Under the pieces are notes generated by a model. That model did no database searches. It saw only the letters and a list, made by a program, of their open reading frames with translations, and was not told the DNA's origin. The position numbers and the translations under genes are program-made. DNA of 64,000 nt from Granulicella aggregans (GTDB lineage: Bacteria; Acidobacteriota; Terriglobia; Terriglobales; Acidobacteriaceae). The stretch spans positions 229,109 through 293,108 of the forward strand of contig NZ_JAGSYE010000004.1 in the NCBI RefSeq assembly GCF_025685565.1, written 5' to 3'. Below, piece after piece: positions 43,423-51,266 of the stretch; positions within the stretch are counted from its first letter, which is position 1, and the number at the start of each line of letters is the position of its first letter.

Positions 43423-45058
43423 GGCGAACTTGCTGAGGCTATGCGGACGATCACTCGCGCTGTTCCTGCTAGCGGTGAGTTCTATCGCTCAGGTTCCCAC
43501 TCCGGTTCGGATTGCCGACGCGAGTTGCGCCAAGTGCCACGCGGAGATCTACAACAAATACCTATCGACTCCCATGGCCAACGCAAGCGGTGCGGCGGAG
43601 GAGAGACCGCATCCGCCAAGCACTGTGCGGAGCCTGGCGGGAGCAACTTACACCATCACAAACAGTGGCCATGAAGGAAGAGCGAGTCTTCTCAGCACGA
43701 GCAGCCACGGCGAAACGATGACCGTGCCTTTGGACTACTTTCTCGGCTCGGGGCATCTTGGCACGACGTATATCTATGGCGCCGATGGGTTCCTCTTCGA
43801 GTCTCCGATCGCTTGGTATGCTGCGTCGGCGAGTTTCGATATGAAGCCCGGCCTTGCCGGGATGCAACATGCGGTTCCAGCGCTTCCGCTACAGAGCGGA
43901 TGTCTTCGATGTCATATGAGCGAAGTGAGACGCAGTGATGCTGGAACCATCAACCGTTACAGTAACTCCGCCTTCCTGCATACCGGTGTGACCTGCGAGT
44001 CCTGCCATGGCGACAGCAGTGGGCACCTCTCCAGTGGCGGCAACGCCCTGCCGGTAAAGCTCGCGCGACTGGATGCTTTGAAGAGAGATTCCATCTGCAT
44101 CAACTGCCACCTTGAAGGAGATGTGCTGGTCGAGCGGGCGGGCCGGTCAGCCCTCGACTTTGTGCCCGGTCAGTCCATCACGGCTCTCGTCGCTTACTAC
44201 GTCTTTGGCGGCAAGGACGCGACAGCGCGCGCAGTGAGTGAGGTGGAGCAGTTTGCTCAGAGCCGTTGCAAGCTGGAGTCCGGCGAGCGGATGTCCTGCA
44301 CCACTTGTCACGATCCGCACTTCACCCCGGCTAGCGAGGTTCGTGCGGCATTCTTTCGCAGCAAGTGTCTCAGCTGCCATACTGACGCGAAGTTTGCGGA
44401 GTCGCACCACCCTGAGAACAAGGATTGCGTGAGTTGTCATATGAAACAGACCGGAGCGCAGAATATTCCGCATGTTGCCTGGACAGACCATCGCATCCTC
44501 AGGTTGCCGGATTCAGAGAAGCAGGAACGCCCGCGCACCAAGCTCAGCAAACTCACCCCGATCTTCACGGAGTCTGCGTCGAAGCGGGACCTGGCGATGG
44601 GATATTACAAGGCGATGCTTGCGGGAGACAGAGCGCTGGAGCCGCTTGCGTGGTCGCAGTTGAACGCTCTTCGTGATGAGATAACAGGCGATGCAGAGGC
44701 GCTCGATGCCCTGGGAGTGATGACCGCGGCTCGTGGCGATGGGGCCGCGGCGGGAGGTCTATTTCGGCGGGTTCTCGCGCTCGACAGCAACAACCTGACT
44801 GCACTTTCAAACCTCGGAACCCTGATGGCTAAGGAGGGCAGGTTGGATGAGGCCCAGCGTCTACTGAACGCCGCGTTCGCGACGAACCAGGACATTCCCG
44901 GTCTGGCGTTAAACGTTGCCCGAGTCGACTGCATGGCAGGGAGCTCCGAAGCAGCGAAGAAAGCCCTGCGGTCAGCGCTGGTTTATAACCGTGGCCTCGA
45001 GAGTTTAGAGTCGCTGAGTACGCAGTTATCGCATTGTCCAGCAGCGAGCGCACGTTGA
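43412..45058 (+). CDS. Seven-haem c-type cytochrome with C-terminal TPR
   Basis: About 548 aa. After a signal peptide (SLALFLLAVSSIAQ) come seven CxxCH sites: CAKCH, CLRCH, CESCH, CINCH, CTTCH, CLSCH and CVSCH. Haems would be attached outside the cytoplasm. Spare His residues (SGHEGR, SSHGET, SGHLGT, MQHAVP) could be distal ligands. The last third is TPR-like (ALSNLGTLMAKEGRLDEAQR). The mix resembles multihaem-plus-TPR proteins seen in Acidobacteria and Planctomycetes. An electron-transfer role is likely, but donor, acceptor and any catalytic haem are unknown. It is flanked by two other TPR genes in one operon. Confidence 0.88.
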   Translation: MRSRANLLRLCGRSLALFLLAVSSIAQVPTPVRIADASCAKCHAEIYNKYLSTPMANASGAAEERPHPPSTVRSLAGATYTITNSGHEGRASLLSTSSHGETMTVPLDYFLGSGHLGTTYIYGADGFLFESPIAWYAASASFDMKPGLAGMQHAVPALPLQSGCLRCHMSEVRRSDAGTINRYSNSAFLHTGVTCESCHGDSSGHLSSGGNALPVKLARLDALKRDSICINCHLEGDVLVERAGRSALDFVPGQSITALVAYYVFGGKDATARAVSEVEQFAQSRCKLESGERMSCTTCHDPHFTPASEVRAAFFRSKCLSCHTDAKFAESHHPENKDCVSCHMKQTGAQNIPHVAWTDHRILRLPDSEKQERPRTKLSKLTPIFTESASKRDLAMGYYKAMLAGDRALEPLAWSQLNALRDEITGDAEALDALGVMTAARGDGAAAGGLFRRVLALDSNNLTALSNLGTLMAKEGRLDEAQRLLNAAFATNQDIPGLALNVARVDCMAGSSEAAKKALRSALVYNRGLESLESLSTQLSHCPAASAR

Positions 45059-45080
45059 GCGCGGTGTGTCGAGGATGAAG

Positions 45081-46010
45081 ATGAAAACCCAACTCCGAGT
45101 GTTGCTGCTGGCGGCGATGACGTTCATGAAGATACAGGCGCAGTCTCCGGTGGACCCGCTCGCAGAGCCGAAGGCGCTACTGGCGCACGGACTTACCAAG
45201 GACGCTGAGACAGCCATCAATATCTATCTTCAGACAAATCCGAACTCTGCTGACGGTCACTATTTTCGCGCGGAGATCTTCTTCCGTGAACAGAGAGCGA
45301 AGGAGTCTCTCGCGGAGTTCACCACAGGAGCGAAGGGAAGAAATCCGACCGCACGCGAGTTCGGGATCATTGCGTCAGACTATGTTTTGCTGGGGGATTA
45401 TGTCGACGCCGACCGCTGGTTCACCCGGGCGACTGCTCATGATCCTGCGGAGGCGAGCTATTGGTATCTCCTAGGCAGGACAAGATATAAGGAAGGCGAG
45501 TACGCAGATGCCGTGAGTGCGTTCGAGCGTGCGCTGTCACTGCATCCGCGTTATGTTGAAGCGGAGAACAACCGGGGTCTCGCGCTATCTGTCCTGCAAG
45601 AGAAAGACCTGGCGGCGCAGGCGTTTCAACAGGCGATCGACTGGCAGGGAAGCTCCGGGACAGACTCGCAGCCTTACTTCAATCTGGGATCGTTGTTGCT
45701 CGAGCAGAACGAACTTACAAAGGCCGTGGCCCTTTTGAAGAAGGCGGTCACCCTATCCCCTTCGAATCCCCGTATGCACGAAGAGCTGGGAAAGGCCTAT
45801 GTTCAGCAAGGTGACCTCTCCCTGGCTGAGCGCGAGATGGAGACGGCTGTGGCCTTGTCCCCCGAGACTTCGTCGCTTCATTTTCGCCTGGGACAGATTT
45901 ATAAAAAGCAGTCGAAGGACGATCTGGCGAAAAACGAGTTTGCCATCTGTGCCAAGCTCGCAGGAACGCACTCTTCCAAGGAGACTCCCAACCCCTTTGG
46001 TCCGGAGTAG
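45081..46010 (+). CDS. Exported TPR protein
   Basis: About 309 aa. ATG 45081 has GAGGA 5 nt upstream and gives a signal peptide (LRVLLLAAMTFMKIQAQ). Seven or so TPR units follow, including YWYLLGRTRYKEGEYADAVS, NNRGLALSVLQEKDLAAQAF and LHFRLGQIYKKQSKDDLAKN. It starts 22 nt after the cytochrome stop, so the three genes form one operon. Function is inferred only from position: a scaffold with the first TPR protein for the seven-haem cytochrome. Confidence 0.82.
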   Translation: MKTQLRVLLLAAMTFMKIQAQSPVDPLAEPKALLAHGLTKDAETAINIYLQTNPNSADGHYFRAEIFFREQRAKESLAEFTTGAKGRNPTAREFGIIASDYVLLGDYVDADRWFTRATAHDPAEASYWYLLGRTRYKEGEYADAVSAFERALSLHPRYVEAENNRGLALSVLQEKDLAAQAFQQAIDWQGSSGTDSQPYFNLGSLLLEQNELTKAVALLKKAVTLSPSNPRMHEELGKAYVQQGDLSLAEREMETAVALSPETSSLHFRLGQIYKKQSKDDLAKNEFAICAKLAGTHSSKETPNPFGPE

Positions 46011-46315
46011 GCTGGCTGCCGGCTCAATTGCCGAGCGACCGCACCGCAACAGTCTCGGCCCCGAATCCGGCTCCGGCCAATCTACTGCCAAAGTTTGTAA
46101 TGGGCGTGCAAGCCTGCCAGCAAGCTGGGAACGACGTTGATTCCATCACATGCGGAAGACCTCGGTAACGCCCAAGGTACGTCACGCTTCGATCCAGACG
46201 ACGATGAACATCTATGGACGAGCGATGACGGACTCCAAGCGCAAGGCAAACAGCCAAGTTGTTGGGCTTGTCTTTGGGGAACCATTGATGTTGGAAAGGG
46301 GGATGTAAAAACACG

Positions 46316-46341
46316 AAAGACCTTCGAGAGTGAAGGTCTTT
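46316..46341 (-). terminator. Terminator of the original tRNA-Met transcript
   Basis: AAAGACCTTC and GAAGGTCTTT form a perfect 10-bp stem with a 6-nt loop. On the reverse strand CGTGTTTTT follows. It lies about 70 nt downstream of the tRNA fragment in the tRNA's own direction, so it is probably the host tRNA terminator kept after integration. Confidence 0.8.
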
Positions 46342-46413
46342 TGGGAGCCATTTCCGATTGGGGGATAATGGGGTCTTGCTTGGGATTTGAGTGCTCGTAA
46401 CTTATTGATTCTT

Positions 46414-46458
46414 TGGTTGCGGGGGTAGGATTTGAACCTACGACCTTTGGGTTATGAG
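46414..46458 (-). other. attachment-site scar: 3' fragment of tRNA-Met(CAT)
   Basis: On the reverse strand 45 nt run from the anticodon loop (CTCATAA) through AAGGTCGTAGGTTCAAATCC to CCCCGCAACCA. The T-arm, acceptor 3' strand and CCA are intact. The 5' half is missing: upstream bases cannot form the anticodon 5' stem, D-arm or acceptor 5' strand. Duplicate tRNA 3' ends are left at one junction when an integrase uses a tRNA as attB. The terminator downstream is host-like, so the element should extend to higher coordinates. Confidence 0.85.
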
Positions 46459-46645
46459 TGACCCTTAACTTACGTATGTTGTTGATTTTACGGTACGAAT
46501 GGCGACTCAAAGGTACGGCAAAGTACGCATCGGACAGCTTATTGGGAGTCAGTCGGGAGTTCGTTTCGACCTTTGGGTTCCGGGCCAACAGGTCGTGAAG
46601 ACGCCCCGGAGCACCGCACCATGACGGGCGAACGACTGTGCAAAG

Positions 46646-46673
46646 TGTCAGAAACTAGAGTATGATCCTGACA
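46646..46673 (+). promoter_or_regulatory. Inverted repeat in the AbiE promoter
   Basis: TGTCAG (46646-46651) and CTGACA (46668-46673) frame a -10-like TATGAT (46661-46666), 12 nt before ATG 46686. AbiEi antitoxins autoregulate by binding inverted repeats at their promoter; this is the only candidate seen. Confidence 0.45.
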
Positions 46674-46685
46674 GAAGGTGACGTT

Positions 46686-47282
46686 ATGGAACGCCTTACA
46701 GAAGCCATTCTTGAGAGGACAAGCGCACTCCCCGAGGGAGCGCCGGTGAGCGCCAAAATGCTGCTGCATCTCGGCACACGCCCCGCTGTGGACCAGTCGC
46801 TCTCGCGCCTTGCGAGGCGCGGGAAGCTCCTGAGAGCCGGCCGGGGCATGTACATCTCTCCAGTGACGAGCCGGTTCGGAACTCATGCGCCTTCCGCCCA
46901 TCGGTTGATCGCGGAGCTGTCCGCTCAACGCGGCGAAGACATTGTGCCGTCGGGCGCTGCGTCCGCGAACGCGCTTGGACTCACCACCCAGGTTCCCACT
47001 CAGATGATCTATTGGACATCGGGCCGGAGCCGCAAGCTGAATCTCGGAAAGCTGGCGATCGAACTCGTGCATGTCCCGTCCTGGCAACTCGCCTTCGCCA
47101 AGGAACGCGCCGGAGAGATCGTCCGCGCGCTGGCGTGGGCAGGCCCGGAGAGAGTCCATGCGGTTCTGAAGGAGATCGAGGGGAAGGTTCCCCGGACTGA
47201 GATTCGGAAGGTCGCGCAGCAGGTCTCCCGTTTTCCGAGCTGGATGGCGAGCGCCCTCAGCCGGAGCGCCGTCGATGCCTGA
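46686..47282 (+). CDS. AbiEi-like antitoxin / DUF6088 family protein
   Basis: About 198 aa from ATG 46686 (AAGGTGA upstream); the ATG at 46662 lies in the promoter. The N-terminal winged-helix part (GTRPAVDQSLSRLARRGKLL, RAGRGMYISPV) is typical of AbiEi/DUF6088 antitoxin-type regulators. A C-terminal domain contains VPSGAASANALGLTTQVPTQ and LVHVPSWQLAFAKERAGE. In AbiE systems this protein represses the operon and counters the partner toxin without binding it (type IV). Its stop overlaps the toxin start by 8 nt. Location beside a tRNA att scar fits a mobile defence module. Confidence 0.85.
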   Translation: MERLTEAILERTSALPEGAPVSAKMLLHLGTRPAVDQSLSRLARRGKLLRAGRGMYISPVTSRFGTHAPSAHRLIAELSAQRGEDIVPSGAASANALGLTTQVPTQMIYWTSGRSRKLNLGKLAIELVHVPSWQLAFAKERAGEIVRALAWAGPERVHAVLKEIEGKVPRTEIRKVAQQVSRFPSWMASALSRSAVDA

Positions 47283-48297
47283 TAGCTATTTCCAACTGAG
47301 CAGGCAGAACCAGGCCAGCGCCCTTGCTGCGGGTTCGGATGTCTCCGGTCGTGCGCCTCACTTGTTGGAGAAGGACATCTGGGTCGTCTGGGCGCTTGCG
47401 ACTCTCTTTCGATCCGACTTGGGAGCGCACCTCGTCTTCAAAGGCGGCACGGCTCTGTCGAAGGCACACAAGGTCATCACCCGCTTTTCGGAAGACGTTG
47501 ACCTCACCTACGACATCCGCGCTCTCGCCCCTGAGCTGGTTCGCGGTTCCGCGGGCGGCATCGACGCGATTCCGCCGAGCCGCAGCCAGGAGAAGAAATG
47601 GTCCGACGAGATCCGTCGCGAACTCCTTCCCGCATGGATTCGGAACCAGGCTCACCCCATCATTCAGGCCGGCTTGGAACGTTTGGAGAATGTATCCAGC
47701 CGCATCACTGAGGATTGCATCTTCATCGACTACCAGCCGGTGGCACCGGCGTCAGGCTACGCACTCCCGACTGTGAAACTGGAGTTTGGCGCGCGGTGCA
47801 GCGGAGAGCCAAGTACGATCATTCCCGTTCGCTGCGATATGGAGGGGCTGGTATCCGGGGTCGAGTTTCCAAACGCCGACCCTCGCGTCATGAATCTGAC
47901 CCGCATCTTCTGGGAGAAGGCGACTGCCGCCCATGTGTATTGCGTCCAGGGCGAAAAGGGTCTTAGCAATCGGTTTTCGCGGCACTTCCACGATCTGGTT
48001 CGTATCGAAGAGACCGGACATCTTGCCGAAGCTCTCGCGACCCAAGATGTCGCCGAAGCCGTTGCCATTCACAAAAACGCTTTCTTCGTTGAGAAGGACG
48101 CCAACGGGAACCGGATCGACTATCTGGAGGCCGTCCACGCAGGCCTGATACTGGTGCCCAGCGGAAGCGGATACGATGCCCTTCGCACGGACTATCTGCA
48201 CATGCTCGAAGACGGGCTATTGGCCGGCAATGCGGAGACGTTTGACGATCTGATGACACGGTGTTCGGGAATCCAAGCGCAGCTCAAGCACCGCTGA
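47275..48297 (+). CDS. AbiEii/AbiGii-type nucleotidyltransferase toxin
   Basis: About 340 aa. The minimal nucleotidyltransferase core shows LVFKGGTALSKAHKVITRFS followed by EDVDLTY: the GGTALSK loop and D-x-D metal site of PF08843. PTVKLEFGARCSGEPSTIIP and FWEKATAAHVYCVQGEKG follow in the conserved order. Known AbiEii proteins use GTP and related enzymes (MenT) add nucleotides to tRNA acceptor stems, blocking growth; here that is inference from family. Translation is coupled to the antitoxin by an 8-nt overlap. No truncation or missing motif is seen, so the system looks intact. Confidence 0.9.
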   Translation: MPDSYFQLSRQNQASALAAGSDVSGRAPHLLEKDIWVVWALATLFRSDLGAHLVFKGGTALSKAHKVITRFSEDVDLTYDIRALAPELVRGSAGGIDAIPPSRSQEKKWSDEIRRELLPAWIRNQAHPIIQAGLERLENVSSRITEDCIFIDYQPVAPASGYALPTVKLEFGARCSGEPSTIIPVRCDMEGLVSGVEFPNADPRVMNLTRIFWEKATAAHVYCVQGEKGLSNRFSRHFHDLVRIEETGHLAEALATQDVAEAVAIHKNAFFVEKDANGNRIDYLEAVHAGLILVPSGSGYDALRTDYLHMLEDGLLAGNAETFDDLMTRCSGIQAQLKHR

Positions 48298-48348
48298 CGG
48301 TTACTTCAGTCGGCGTTTTCGTATTGGTAGAGATTTCCGGGGGGTAGG

Positions 48349-49491
48349 TCAAGTTCCCGACTTCTTCAAGCGATAGATAGAGTAGGGTCGGTGTTCAGCA
48401 AGCTTTGATTCAGTCGGGGGTCTTACGAGCTCATCTAGGTAGGACGGGATTGAGCTATCGGTGAAGTAGACATCCCCGTTGGCACCAACGACGATTCCGT
48501 CTGGCCAAACGATGTCCTTTGAGCCTCCGAGCTTCGATAACTCATGAGTGGCCGGATTGAACGCCATGATCGATCCGTGTTCCACGTCGGTCATGAGGAC
48601 GCGCCCGTCGTGGTCGATCGTAATGCCATCACTCATTGGCTTTTGCCCAACATCTTCAATGTTCTGATTGAAAGATGCGGTTGTCGTTGCCGGGTTCAAC
48701 ACGACGGACATCGGCACGCGACAAAGCCGGGAGTTGGTCATCGAAGCAATGTAGAGCCACTTCTGATCGTCGCTGATCTCAATGCCGTCGATCCCGACGG
48801 CGAAGCTAAGAAGTCCCCCAAGCAATCGGTCGGGGCCATAGGGCGTTTGAATGATCCAGTCCTCGGGCCTCATGCACGGATGATCCGATTGGATCGAAGT
48901 AAACGTATGGTTCAAGACGGAGTAGACGACGAGACTTGAAGGGGTGAAACTGAAGAGCCCAGGATTGGGCAGAACCACGTATTTGCCATCGGACGTGACT
49001 CGGATGTCTTCCGCAAACTTCGCTTGTCCTTCAGGAAACTCAAAGAACTCCAATCGCTTCTTGGTGTCCAAAGCGAACGCCGAGACGAGCGTGTGTTTGA
49101 AGTCAAGACTCGCCGGTTCGATAAACCAGATTCGATTTTGCTTATCGATCGTCATTCCAAACGTGCCTTGAAAGTCCTTCTGTGCCTCGAGCGAGGGGAA
49201 AGGCTCCGCTTTGCCGTTGGACCACTTAAAGACGGTTGCCGGCGAAAAACGATCTGCTTTTGCGTTCGGATGGTAGTTGAAATAGACATCGCCATTCGCC
49301 GCAACGGCGAGGTTTCCGGGCGGATAGTCCAGTTGAATCAGCTTTTCCAGGACAAACGACTCTGTTGGTAGATTGGCTCCAAGATCTGGGTAATTTTTCC
49401 CGCTTCCATACTTGAACTTAATAACGACCAGAAACACAAGTAAGGCCGAGATTACGAATGCCACGCTCTTTAGAACGACCGATCTTTTCAT
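48349..49491 (-). CDS. Membrane-anchored royal-jelly-like (SMP-30/MRJP) beta-propeller protein
   Basis: About 380 aa. A single N-terminal TM or signal anchor (LKSVAFVISALLVFLVVIKF) leads to a propeller with LIQLDYPPGNLAVAANGDVY, FGMTIDKQNRIWFIEPASLD, GIDGIEISDDQKWLYIASMT, MSDGITIDHDGRVLMTDVEH and DGIVVGANGDVYFTDSS. The order matches the MRJP/YWTD-gluconolactonase clan. Some relatives hydrolyse lactones; others have no known activity. It is convergent with the AbiE pair and likely monocistronic. Confidence 0.8.
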   Translation of the reverse strand: MKRSVVLKSVAFVISALLVFLVVIKFKYGSGKNYPDLGANLPTESFVLEKLIQLDYPPGNLAVAANGDVYFNYHPNAKADRFSPATVFKWSNGKAEPFPSLEAQKDFQGTFGMTIDKQNRIWFIEPASLDFKHTLVSAFALDTKKRLEFFEFPEGQAKFAEDIRVTSDGKYVVLPNPGLFSFTPSSLVVYSVLNHTFTSIQSDHPCMRPEDWIIQTPYGPDRLLGGLLSFAVGIDGIEISDDQKWLYIASMTNSRLCRVPMSVVLNPATTTASFNQNIEDVGQKPMSDGITIDHDGRVLMTDVEHGSIMAFNPATHELSKLGGSKDIVWPDGIVVGANGDVYFTDSSIPSYLDELVRPPTESKLAEHRPYSIYRLKKSGT

Positions 49492-49602
49492 GACGATCCT
49501 CTCTGCTACGCAGACTTTTCTTCAAAATAGAGCTGACCCACAAGGTCATCAGAGCTGTCCGAAAAAGGGCACCCGTGTCACCTCATGGTGTGGATCGCAA
49601 AT

Positions 49603-50442
49603 TTACGCTTTGGATTTCGCCATTTGGCGTCCAATCATCCGGAACAAAGCGTCGAAGCCGCGGTCGGAAAGAACGCGGCGCATGAACAACATTGTCCGTG
49701 CCAACCCGCCGGTCACATAGCGGGTCTTGGGTTTGCTCGCCTGAACCGCTTGAACGATGGTGTTGGCGACAACACTGGGCTGAGCAGGAACTGACCCTTT
49801 ATGGCCTTCCTCCATCATGTTCGCGTGCGCGGTGGCGCCCTTGGCATAGGGGCCGTCACTGGAATACTTCAGGAGGCTCTCGTGTGCTATCTGGGACCAT
49901 TCGCTATGGGTCGCTCCGGGCTGAATAACGACGACATCGATACCGAACGGATAGAGTTCCATCCGCAGAGAGTCGCTCAGCCCTTCCAACGCAAATTTGG
50001 TAGCGTGGTACCAGGTGCCAAAGGGTTCGCCGAACTTCCCGCCGATGGAAGATACATTGATGATCCGCCCGGAACGTTGCGCCCGCATCGCTGGCAGTAC
50101 AAGTTGGGTGAGGCGGGCGAGGCCGAATAGATTGACATCAAATTGCCTTCGGGCCTCCTCCAGCGGCACATCTTCAAGCGCCCCATAGGAACCGTAGCCC
50201 GCGTTGTTAATCAACACATCAATGCATCCCGCTTCTTGCATGACAGTGTCTACAGCAGCGGCCATTGAGGCATCATCGGTAAGATCCAAAGCCAATACAT
50301 GCGCACCCGCATCGGCCAAGGATTTCATCCGGTCAAGTCGGCGCGCCCCCGCATACACCGTGTATCCCGCCGTCATAAGGCGCTTGACGGCTTCCTCGCC
50401 GATGCCCGATGACGCGCCCGTGATGAGAATGATTTTAGCCAA
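49603..50442 (-). CDS. Classical short-chain dehydrogenase/reductase
   Basis: About 279 aa. Rossmann motif ILITGASSGIGEEAVKRL, NNAGYGSYG, catalytic Ser in IINVSSIGGKFGEPFG and YHATK (Tyr and Lys) are all present. QPGATHSEW and the long C-terminal substrate lobe suggest the group often annotated as oxidoreductases of ketone or steroid-like substrates. ALDLTDDAS after the second strand suggests NADP or NAD use but is not decisive. It is divergent from a TetR regulator, with a perfect 13-bp palindrome between them, so TetR very likely controls it. Confidence 0.93.
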   Translation of the reverse strand: MAKIILITGASSGIGEEAVKRLMTAGYTVYAGARRLDRMKSLADAGAHVLALDLTDDASMAAAVDTVMQEAGCIDVLINNAGYGSYGALEDVPLEEARRQFDVNLFGLARLTQLVLPAMRAQRSGRIINVSSIGGKFGEPFGTWYHATKFALEGLSDSLRMELYPFGIDVVVIQPGATHSEWSQIAHESLLKYSSDGPYAKGATAHANMMEEGHKGSVPAQPSVVANTIVQAVQASKPKTRYVTGGLARTMLFMRRVLSDRGFDALFRMIGRQMAKSKA

Positions 50443-50485
50443 ATCCTGCCTCCTGATGACTCTTGACGGAAAGAGTCTACGTGTC

Positions 50486-50520
50486 TACTATTGACAATGA
50501 GACGTATATTGTCAATAGTA
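50486..50520. promoter_or_regulatory. Perfect 13-bp inverted repeat between SDR and tetR
   Basis: TACTATTGACAAT (50486-50498) and ATTGTCAATAGTA (50508-50520) are exact reverse complements with a 9-bp spacer. The site lies 44 bp from the SDR start and 6 bp before the TetR start. Size and symmetry fit a TetR dimer-pair operator. TTGACA in the left arm may also be a -35 element. Confidence 0.85.
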
Positions 50521-50525
50521 AAGAT

Positions 50526-51083
50526 ATGGATCTTGCAAAGAGAGACAAAATCCTCGCGGCCGCTCTCGATGTTTTTGTTCGTTACGGATACAAGCGAGTA
50601 ACGATGAACGACATCGCCGAAGCTGCCGGTATCTCAAGGCCCGCGCTCTATCTGGTCTTCGAGAGTAAGGAAGACATATTTAAGGGCGTGTACGAGCATT
50701 GGGTCAAGGGGACCCTGAATGAGATTGAAGCTAGGATCGGTCAACTCAAGACACCCGAGGAAAAGCTTCGGGCCGCTTTTGAGTTATGGACGGTTCTACC
50801 ATTTGAACGGATGCGAACCTCCAGTGAAGTGGCAGAACTCCTGGAATGCACCTTTGGATTCGCTCAAGATTCTGTCGATCAGGGCTATCGATCGTTTGAG
50901 AAGATTATCGTCCCCGTCCTCAAATCACACTCCAAATTCCAGAGTTCCAAACCAAAAGTCTCCGCTGAAAAGACGGCGCATGTTCTTTCAGGTGCTGTTC
51001 GTGGCTTCAAAATCATCGCGAAGGATATTTCCGAAATCCGTTCGCTGATCAAGGATCTTCTCATTCTCTTGTTGGATGAGTAG
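50526..51083 (+). CDS. TetR-family regulator of the divergent SDR gene
   Basis: About 185 aa from ATG 50526. The frame is open to 50463, but those bases are the palindromic operator. The helix-turn-helix reads RDKILAAALDVFVRYGYKRV, MNDIAEAAGISRPALYLVFE and SKEDIFKGVYE. The C-terminal ligand domain is helical (ERMRTSSEVAELLECTFGFA). It should repress itself and the SDR gene at the palindrome and let go on binding a hydrophobic ligand. Lower GC than neighbours in places hints at transfer, but this is weak. Confidence 0.9.
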   Translation: MDLAKRDKILAAALDVFVRYGYKRVTMNDIAEAAGISRPALYLVFESKEDIFKGVYEHWVKGTLNEIEARIGQLKTPEEKLRAAFELWTVLPFERMRTSSEVAELLECTFGFAQDSVDQGYRSFEKIIVPVLKSHSKFQSSKPKVSAEKTAHVLSGAVRGFKIIAKDISEIRSLIKDLLILLLDE

Positions 51084-51266
51084 GCCTTTCTATTGCACAC
51101 ATTTTAAGGTTGACCAACACCCCGCTTTTTTTTCGGCTCACTTCGATGGAGCGCGTTGCAGGGTCAGCTCCTCCCTAGCTCCGCCGTCGGCACTCTCGAC
51201 CGTGACACCCGCTTTATATCGAGGGTTTCGATTCCACAGCAATCGAGACTCTCGATGTGATTCCGA

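Larger units (their letters stand above)
46011..46685. other. Island boundary region without protein genes
   Basis: About 675 bp. It holds a T-tailed terminator, a 45-nt tRNA-Met 3' fragment and the promoter region of the AbiE-type pair, all listed separately. ORFs here are read-throughs of these elements: the reverse ORF at 46082-46588 contains NPKVVGSNPTPATK, the well-known translation artefact of tRNA 3' ends. Confidence 0.7.

Noticed and set aside
46082..46588. Reverse-strand 168-codon ORF containing NPKVVGSNPTPATK
   Set aside because: The motif is the translation of a tRNA 3' end, a familiar annotation artefact; the rest crosses a terminator and has no domain.
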